56,440 nucleotides of DNA from Hymenobacter lapidiphilus (GTDB lineage Bacteria > Bacteroidota > Bacteroidia > Cytophagales > Hymenobacteraceae): the NCBI RefSeq assembly GCF_013377885.1, contig NZ_JABKAU010000030.1, positions 1 through 56,440 of the forward strand, read 5' to 3'. Shown one piece after another: positions 51,336 through 56,440 of this stretch; the first letter of the stretch is position 1, and each line of letters opens with the position of its first letter. A model generated the notes under the pieces. The model saw only the letters and a list, made by a program, of their open reading frames with translations. It ran no database searches and was not told the origin of the DNA. The position numbers were made by a program, and so were the translations under genes.

Positions 51336-52775
51336 ATGGAAGTCACGCCGCATTTCAACAAGACCAAGATAATTGCCACGGTTGGCCCTGCCTCCAACAC
51401 CTACGACAAGCTGGCCACACTCATGCGCGAAGGCGTCGATGTGTTCCGGCTCAACTTCTCGCACGGCTCCCACGAAGACCACCAGGCCGTTATTCACACC
51501 GTACGCCGCCTCAACAAGGATCTGCGCATGAACGTGGGCCTGCTCCAGGACTTGCAGGGACCCAAAATCCGCCTCGGCGAAGTGGAAGGCGGCGAGGTTG
51601 AAATCAAGGCCGGCGACAAAATCAAGCTGGTGTGCGGCGAAAAGGAAATCAGCACGGCCACCCGCCTGAGCACCATTTACCTGGGCCTGGCCCGCGATGT
51701 GAAGCCGGGCGACATGATTCTGATCGACGACGGCAAGATTGAGCTGCGCGTGCTGGCCACCGACCGTGAGCAGGAAGTGGACGTGGAGGTTATCTACGGC
51801 GGCCTCGTGAAGCCCCGCAAAGGCATCAACCTGCCCAACTCCGATGTGTCGGCTCCAAGCATGACGCCCAAGGATATCGAAGACCTGAAATTCGGCCTTG
51901 AGAATGATGTGGATTGGATTGCCCTCTCGTTTGCCCGCCGGGCCGAGGACATCCGGTTTATCAAGAACCTGATTGCCGAAAGCGGCAAGAACATCCGGGT
52001 AATAGCCAAAATCGAAACGCCCGAAGGTCTGCGCAACCTCGACGAAATTATTGCCCTGACCGATGCCGTAATGGTGGCCCGGGGCGATTTGGGCGTGGAA
52101 GTATCGATGGAGGAAGTGCCGATGGCCCAGAAGCTCATCGTGGCCAAGTGCAATAAACTGGGCGTGCCCGTGATTGTGGCCACCCAGATGATGGAGAGCA
52201 TGATTACGGCTCCGCGCCCCACCCGCGCCGAAACCAGCGACGTAGCCAATGCCGTCGTCGACGGGGCCGATGCCGTGATGTTGTCGGCTGAAACCGCCGT
52301 GGGCGCTTACCCAGCCGAGGTTATCCGCTCGATGGTAGGCACCATCCGGAGCGTGGAAACCCAGCTGCCGAGCCTCTACAACCATTGGTTTCCCATCGAC
52401 CCTGAGGCGCCCTCGTTCATGGTCGACAGCGTACTGTCGGCGGCCTGCCACTTAGCCAAAAACACTAACGCCAAGGCCATCACCGGCATGACGCACCGCG
52501 GCTACACAGCCTTCCAGATTGCCAAATACCGCCCAAAGGCCAACATCTTTATCTTCACCGACAACCGCCCCCTGCTCACGGCCCTGAGCCTCATCTGGGG
52601 CGTGCGCGGCTTCTACTACGACCGGCTGGTGAGCACCGACAGCACTATTTCCGACATCAAATTCGCCCTCACCGCCTCGGGCCACCTGCAAAAGGGCGAC
52701 GTATTCATCAACACTGCCTCCATGCCCATCAACGGCAAAGGCAAGACCAATATGGTAAAAGTGAGCGTAGCTTAA
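51336..52775 (+). CDS. pyk: Pyruvate kinase
   Basis: A 479-residue glycolytic enzyme transferring phosphate from PEP to ADP. The A domain starts TKIIATVGPAS with RLNFSHG (substrate Arg/Asn); the B domain lid runs about 75-165; the active-site Lys225 and metal Glu227 are in VIAKIETPEG, with Asp251 in ARGDLGVE; the Thr/Met helix ATQMMESMI and ETAVGAYP follow. The C-terminal regulatory domain (about 340-479) is present but short. Likely co-transcribed with the IPExxxVDY gene. Repeat B1 follows the stop. Confidence 0.96.
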   Translation: MEVTPHFNKTKIIATVGPASNTYDKLATLMREGVDVFRLNFSHGSHEDHQAVIHTVRRLNKDLRMNVGLLQDLQGPKIRLGEVEGGEVEIKAGDKIKLVCGEKEISTATRLSTIYLGLARDVKPGDMILIDDGKIELRVLATDREQEVDVEVIYGGLVKPRKGINLPNSDVSAPSMTPKDIEDLKFGLENDVDWIALSFARRAEDIRFIKNLIAESGKNIRVIAKIETPEGLRNLDEIIALTDAVMVARGDLGVEVSMEEVPMAQKLIVAKCNKLGVPVIVATQMMESMITAPRPTRAETSDVANAVVDGADAVMLSAETAVGAYPAEVIRSMVGTIRSVETQLPSLYNHWFPIDPEAPSFMVDSVLSAACHLAKNTNAKAITGMTHRGYTAFQIAKYRPKANIFIFTDNRPLLTALSLIWGVRGFYYDRLVSTDSTISDIKFALTASGHLQKGDVFINTASMPINGKGKTNMVKVSVA

Positions 52776-52793
52776 TTTTACCATGTTGGCTTA

Positions 52794-52900
52794 ACGGCCG
52801 GTCATCCTGACGCAACAAGGACCTTATCACATTCGAACGAGTCGTTGTTACGACCGTTCTAGCGTGGTAAGGCCCTTTTTGCGTCAGGATGACCGGCCGT
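52794..52900. repeat. Family B inverted repeat, copy B1
   Basis: Outer arms ACGGCCGGTCATCCTGACGC / GCGTCAGGATGACCGGCCGT are perfect; the inner parts (AAGGACCTTATCAC / GTGGTAAGGCCCTT) pair with few mismatches around a 35-base loop region. It lies 19 bases after the pyk stop and probably also ends its transcript. Confidence 0.88.
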
Positions 52901-52918
52901 CAAGCTAACGGCTATTAG

Positions 52919-53593
52919 CTAACAGTCCGAATCTATCGCCCGTGCTCCAGCCGTAGCAGCAGCGGCAGGCTCCTCGGCTGCTCCAGGCGCACCAGATACA
53001 AGCCCGTGGGCAGCCCGGCCAGTTCGATAGGCCTGCGCCAGGTTCGCCCCGTTGGGCAGCGGGCCAGTTATGAGCCCGTAGCTTTTACTTACCTCGTACG
53101 TCTCCATACCCACCCGTAGCGTTACCACCAAATCGGGCTGACCTGCCAAGGTGCGAACCGTCCGGCTGATGGCGGTAACGGTAGGACTGGTGCTACAGGT
53201 CAACGTGGTGCCTTGCTTCAGGAACACGGGCAGGAGCACGTTTCGAGCGGGTTGGCCGGCTTCGGCGGCCCACTCCAGCCAGTAGGCTTTCGCCGCCACC
53301 TCGTAGCGGAGACGCGCCCCAAACTGATTATTACGCGACTTACGCCACCGCTCTTTCGGCTCCGTACTCTTTACGCACCGCATAAAACGGTTGAAGAAAT
53401 ACAGCGAATCGTTGCCCCGCACTCCGGCCGAGTCGAGGCGGAGTGTCAGCACGGTATCGGTGGCCGTCCCGTTGCGGCTGAGTGCGTAGGCATGCACGTC
53501 GCCGTTGGGCCGAAAGGGCCGCCAGTTCTGTCCGGCAGCAGAAAGAGCAGCCGGTAGCAGCAGGGCCAGTGGCAGTAAGTAGCGGTGCCGCAT
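52919..53593 (-). CDS. Secreted protein with frameshifted T9SS tail
   Basis: A 224-residue reading frame with signal peptide (MRHRYLLPLALLLPAALSAAGQ) and a strand-rich body with two Cys (FMRCVKST, TTLTCSTSP). The C-terminus as read (AQAYRTGRAAHGLVSG and an Ala-rich run) is low in complexity and unlike the body. In the adjacent frame the same DNA reads RTWRRPIELAGLPTGLYLVR then LEQPRSLPLLLRLEHGR and stop at 52933-52935, which has the LPTGLYLVRL pattern of a T9SS sorting tail. Removing one base from the four-C run at 53047-53050 joins the frames. Either the gene is recently disrupted, or the base is an assembly error. Role unknown. Confidence 0.72.
   Translation of the reverse strand: MRHRYLLPLALLLPAALSAAGQNWRPFRPNGDVHAYALSRNGTATDTVLTLRLDSAGVRGNDSLYFFNRFMRCVKSTEPKERWRKSRNNQFGARLRYEVAAKAYWLEWAAEAGQPARNVLLPVFLKQGTTLTCSTSPTVTAISRTVRTLAGQPDLVVTLRVGMETYEVSKSYGLITGPLPNGANLAQAYRTGRAAHGLVSGAPGAAEEPAAAATAGARAIDSDC
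53047..53050 (-). other. Probable frameshift site (C4/G4 run)
   Basis: The coding strand reads CCCAACGGGGCGAACC. With three G instead of four, the frame continues PNGRTWRRPIELAG into the T9SS-like tail; with four it enters the Ala-rich read-through. Confidence 0.6.
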
Positions 53594-53695
53594 AGGAAGC
53601 AACAGGAACTTGCCACACCGGATAGGTAGACGCCCTAAGCTACGTTCAACCAGCAGCGTCGGTAAGTAATTCCCGCGCGTTGGCCGCAACGCAGC

Positions 53696-53723
53696 GAGGC
53701 CCGACGCTTGCGCATCGGGCCTC
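53696..53723 (-). terminator. Hairpin downstream of rpsT
   Basis: GAGGCCCGA pairs with TCGGGCCTC (53696-53704 with 53715-53723), 32 bases after the rpsT stop. No T-run, so a weak or Rho-assisted terminator or mRNA 3' end. Confidence 0.55.
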
Positions 53724-53754
53724 ACCTTATAGAGAGCAGAAAGCCGGTTGGTGC

Positions 53755-54012
53755 TTAAGCAGCCAGCGACTTCACGAACTTGGCCAGCTTCGACTTGTTG
53801 TTGGCGGCTTTGTTCTTGTGGATAATGTTCTTCTTTGCCAGACGGTCCAGCATCGACGAAACCTTCTTGAACTGCTCTTGAGCAGTCGAAGCGTCGGTGT
53901 TGGCGCGCAGCTTCTTGATGGCCGTGCGGGTAGATTTAGCCTGGTAACGGTTCAGGACGCGCTTAGCTTCGTTGGAACGGATGCGCTTAAGGGCGGATTT
54001 ATGGTTTGCCAT
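53755..54012 (-). CDS. rpsT: 30S ribosomal protein S20
   Basis: An 85-residue basic three-helix protein binding 16S rRNA near its 5' domain. It opens MANHKSALKRIRSNEAKRVLNR, the S20 signature, and has the second helix QEQFKKVSSMLDRLAKKNIIHKNKAANNKSKL cut into its usual KKNIIHKNKAA block. Single-gene unit preceded by a -7 box set in a palindrome, which may hold autoregulation. Confidence 0.97.
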   Translation of the reverse strand: MANHKSALKRIRSNEAKRVLNRYQAKSTRTAIKKLRANTDASTAQEQFKKVSSMLDRLAKKNIIHKNKAANNKSKLAKFVKSLAA

Positions 54013-54057
54013 GAGGGTTGATTATGGTCTTCTGCTCGAATTCTGTTCAATTGCGGA

Positions 54058-54079
54058 GTGCAAAGGTAAACCTTTGCAC
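54058..54079 (-). promoter_or_regulatory. rpsT -7 box inside a palindrome
   Basis: Minus-strand TACCTTTG (54061-54068) is part of the 22-base palindrome GTGCAAAGG-TAAA-CCTTTGCAC. A further CTTTGCACG copy is at 54104-54112. The box is 48 bases before the rpsT ATG. Confidence 0.5.
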
Positions 54080-54112
54080 GGAATTAGCAATAGGCATTAG
54101 TGACTTTGCACG

Positions 54113-54210
54113 AACCTGCCTGTCATCCTGACGAAGGAGGGACCTTGTTACGCCTATATGCTTCGTTTTTTGGGATACGGTTCTTCCTTCGTCAGGATGA
54201 CAGGCGGGTT
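54113..54210. repeat. Family B inverted repeat, copy B2
   Basis: 32-base arms 54113-54144 and 54179-54210 with three or four mismatches, core GCCTGTCATCCTGACGAAGG, around a 34-base loop. It occupies most of the gap between rpsT and the YheT-type gene. Confidence 0.88.
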
Positions 54211-54343
54211 GGTGCAACTCATATATCGTTTATTATGCATGCATACCATTATCTTATGTAACTTGTCTGTCCGAACTGCTTTGCCGCTCTTCCCTGCCCA
54301 TTCCGCCCGGCTTTTCTGACCGCTTTCCGCCGCCATACCTGCC

Positions 54344-55333
54344 ATGCCCCTCGTTGCCGAATCCAAGTACCATCCGCCGTTTTACCTCTTCAATGGTCAC
54401 CTGCAAACCATTGTGCCCAGCCTGTGGCGCACGGTGCCCGGGGTGAACTACGAACGGGAGCGGGTAGAAACCGAGGATGGCGACTTTCTGGACCTCGACT
54501 GGTCGCGGCAGCCAGCGGGCGGACCGCTGAGCGACACGCTGGCCATCGTGTCGCATGGGCTGGAGGGCGACGCGGGGCGGCCCTACGTGCGGGGCATGGT
54601 GCGGGCCCTCAACCAGGCCGGCATGGACGCACTGGCCTGGAATTACCGCAGCTGTGGCGGCGAGATGAACCGCCTGCTCCGCTCCTACCACCTCGGCGAC
54701 ACCGATGACCTCGATTTTGTGGTGCGCTACGCCCTGGGCACGGCCCGCTACCGCCGGGTGCTGCTCACGGGGTTCTCGGCCGGCGGCAACGTCACGCTCA
54801 AATACCTGGGCGAAAACCCCGCCCGCGTGCCTGCCGAGGTGGCGCGAGCGGCCGTATTCTCGGTACCTACCGACCTGCGGGCCAGCTCCCACCACATTGC
54901 CCGTCTCGAAAACCGCATCTACCAGCGGCGCTTCATGAAGACGCTGCGTGAGAAGATGCGCCAGAAAGCCGCCCTGCTCCCCGGCCAGGTCGACCTCACG
55001 GATCTGGAGCTACTGCAAAATTTCCCGGAATTCGACGACCGGTTCACCGCGCCTATGCATGGCTTTGCCTCGGCCGAAGACTACTACGCCCACGCCAGCT
55101 CCGGCCGCTACCTCAGCGGCATCCGGGTGCCCACGCTGCTGGTTAACGCCCAGAACGACCCGTTTCTGCCGCCCTCCTGCTTCCCCCGCGACATAGCCGC
55201 CGCTAGCCCCCACGTCTTCCTCGAAACCCCCACCGACGGCGGCCACGTCGGTTTCGGCGAAGGTACCCCCGATGGTGAGTACTACTCTGAGCGCCGCGCC
55301 GTGGAGTTCCTGACAAGCGAGGTACCGGGGTAG
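54344..55333 (+). CDS. YheT-type alpha/beta hydrolase
   Basis: A 329-residue cytosolic hydrolase of the YheT/ABHD1-3 branch. Family start: LFNGHLQTIVPSLWR. The oxyanion segment is IVSHGLEGDAGRPYVRGM, the nucleophile elbow GFSAGGN with Ser145, then Asp in NAQNDPFLP and His in DGGHVGFGEG, giving a complete triad. Between them NYRSCGGEMNR is also a family feature. Homologues are esterases of poorly defined substrates; lipids or short acyl esters are plausible. It stands alone. Start at 54344 gives the family N-terminus MPLVAESKYHPPF. Confidence 0.92.
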   Translation: MPLVAESKYHPPFYLFNGHLQTIVPSLWRTVPGVNYERERVETEDGDFLDLDWSRQPAGGPLSDTLAIVSHGLEGDAGRPYVRGMVRALNQAGMDALAWNYRSCGGEMNRLLRSYHLGDTDDLDFVVRYALGTARYRRVLLTGFSAGGNVTLKYLGENPARVPAEVARAAVFSVPTDLRASSHHIARLENRIYQRRFMKTLREKMRQKAALLPGQVDLTDLELLQNFPEFDDRFTAPMHGFASAEDYYAHASSGRYLSGIRVPTLLVNAQNDPFLPPSCFPRDIAAASPHVFLETPTDGGHVGFGEGTPDGEYYSERRAVEFLTSEVPG

Positions 55334-55502
55334 CTGAATAGCTTTTTATAATATTGCTTCTCATGCCTTGCGTGACTTTTGCAGCATTACTGAGAAAGCA
55401 GGGATTACAAGGCCAGATAGGCTCCGATAACCGGGCCCTTATTGTACCTTATCAGAAAGAGGGTAGCTGTTTAAATCACCGTTTGACTAAACCGGATTCG
55501 TA

Positions 55503-55859
55503 CTAGCTTCCGCCTTGCTGCTTATTTTCTGGAAGTATTATTGGAAGAGTACGGATTAGATTCACAAAAACAACTCCGAGAGGCAGGTAATAAAACGAGG
55601 ATGCTAACCAGCCATATTTCATATAGCCAAAGTCAGCTTCAATCCATCCACCGCTTCCCAACCAAATCGGCAGCAAGCATAGTCCAAAAGCCACTAGCTT
55701 AGCCGTCCCACCTGATTTTGGTCGCGATAAATAAAAAACAGGGGTAAGCAGTAGCAGTACCAACACGACTATAAAGAGCAACCCAGCGAGAGTAAGCACA
55801 AAGGTTTCATTAAGAAGCAGGGTGAGCAGCGCTGCTGTACTGGTTGGTGCTGAGTCCAT
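55503..55859 (-). CDS. Small membrane protein, orphan
   Basis: A 118-residue protein with three or so hydrophobic segments (about 20-43, 52-72 and 88-108), separated by short polar loops (SRPKSGGTAK, EADFGYMKYG). No family recognised. GC content is plainly lower than in the core genes, as in the next orphan. The 169-base gap upstream of it on the left (55334-55502) holds no clear element. Confidence 0.6.
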   Translation of the reverse strand: MDSAPTSTAALLTLLLNETFVLTLAGLLFIVVLVLLLLTPVFYLSRPKSGGTAKLVAFGLCLLPIWLGSGGWIEADFGYMKYGWLASSFYYLPLGVVFVNLIRTLPIILPENKQQGGS

Positions 55860-55974
55860 AAGTGTTGACGGTGAGTTAGTCGTACTCCAATACTAAAGCT
55901 CCTTTCATCAAACAGAGCGCGTTTACCTTCGGACCCTTTCGATAGACTCTTAACAGTGCTTGCCGTGAATGGAA

Positions 55975-56440
55975 CTACTCGAAAACCAGGGGTATATTCG
56001 TTTTCTCCACGTAAGACGAATCAGGGTAAAAACTCATGCGAATCAGTTGGTAGCGATTGTCTACACTCAGGCTGATGTACTGTTTCTGTTTTAACGAAAC
56101 AGCAATTACGCGAATGGTCTTAGTCGGGTGGTTCAAGCCGAAATGCACCTCGCTAATGCTTTTTAGCCAGTTACCTTCTTGGAAAACAGGGGAAGGCACA
56201 ATGGTTTGAACCTTGCAATTCTCAACATAAAAAAGGATGCTGTCGTTGGCACTGCCTGAACCAAAGAAAAAAGTTACCCCCTCCACTTTTTTCTTGGGAT
56301 TCTTATCGATGTGAAGGATAACCTTGGCTCTCTTATACGAATCTAAATTAGGTACTTGCGCACCCGATATATGTGCAAGGCACACAAGACCCAAGCTCAC
56401 TGCGACAAGCAATCTACTTTCCCAAGTACTAAGTGACAAG
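55975..56440 (-). CDS. Secreted orphan protein, start possibly beyond window
   Basis: At least 154 residues. The visible N-terminus (from TTG at 56439) reads SLSTWESRLLVAVSLGLVCLAHISGAQ, a good signal peptide, but with no ATG before the window edge the true start may lie outside. The mature part is strand-rich (AKVILHIDKNPKKKVEGVTF, VIAVSLKQKQYISLSV) with no known motif. AT-richer than neighbours; together with 55503-55859 it looks like an accessory pair. Confidence 0.55.
   Translation of the reverse strand, partial: LSLSTWESRLLVAVSLGLVCLAHISGAQVPNLDSYKRAKVILHIDKNPKKKVEGVTFFFGSGSANDSILFYVENCKVQTIVPSPVFQEGNWLKSISEVHFGLNHPTKTIRVIAVSLKQKQYISLSVDNRYQLIRMSFYPDSSYVEKTNIPLVFE

Noticed and set aside
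50754..52451. 565-codon open frame opposite pyk and the IPExxxVDY gene
   Set aside because: Spans two real genes in antisense; no recognisable domain.

Overview
The window is a GC-rich chromosomal segment of a Bacteroidota bacterium, most likely Cytophagales and Hymenobacter-like (genus by inference). The lineage evidence is: several TAnnTTTG -7 promoter boxes typical of Bacteroidota; type IX secretion (T9SS) C-terminal sorting tails; Bacteroidota-specific families (IPExxxVDY, DUF4252, S46 dipeptidyl-peptidase, DUF3857/transglutaminase proteins, carboxypeptidase-regulatory-domain outer-membrane barrels); and many SPII lipoproteins. No rRNA, tRNA, CRISPR array, prophage or complete IS element was recognised.

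Layout. 0-3.7 kb: a lipoprotein, an EVE-domain protein, a secreted orphan and a DUF4252-like lipoprotein. 3.8-7.1 kb (minus): an OmpA/TSP3 porin and aminopeptidase P. 7.4-14.5 kb (plus): a heptosyltransferase-like GT9, an M16 peptidase, an SRA-HNH modified-DNA endonuclease, an O-methyltransferase and a TonB-type barrel. 14.9-28.1 kb: a LysM lytic transglycosylase, a lipoprotein, an MFS transporter, a remnant plus two complete DUF3857 proteins, and a 1191-residue T9SS metallopeptidase. 28.3-32.1 kb (minus): a lipoprotein and an overlapping pair of a PorV-like barrel and a helix-hairpin-helix barrel. 32.6-39.8 kb: GH1 hydrolase, ribulokinase, S46 peptidase, YidD and aldose epimerase. 40-44.4 kb: a lipoprotein, class II aldolase, Lgt and an ECF sigma/putative anti-sigma pair. 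44.5-48 kb: a DUF433/PIN-like toxin-antitoxin pair lying between a degenerate copy of the nadE 3' end and intact nadE. 48-52.8 kb: rnc, fabF and acpP (minus), divergent from IPExxxVDY and pyk (plus). 52.9-56.4 kb: a secreted protein with a frameshifted T9SS tail, rpsT, a YheT-type hydrolase and two orphans at the window edge.

Most of the content is housekeeping and cell-envelope biology. Lgt serves the many lipoproteins; YidD supports membrane insertion; LysM/SLT, GT9, OmpA and the barrels build the envelope; S46, M16, PepP and the T9SS peptidase form a peptide-degrading set; aldolase and pyruvate kinase are glycolytic; AcpP/FabF make fatty acids.

The unusual layer lies between genes. At least three families of long-armed inverted repeats recur in intergenic gaps: A, built on GTCATGCTGAGC and GAAGCATCTCTACC, 5 copies; B, built on GTCATCCTGACG, 2 copies plus a relative; C, built on GGGGCGGGGCTTG, 4 copies. 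Single perfect hairpins and a (GTTAGCT)10 tandem array add to these. The best accessory candidates are the SRA-HNH nuclease embedded in a tight operon, the toxin-antitoxin pair bracketed by nadE 3'-end direct repeats, and a T9SS tail put out of frame by one base.
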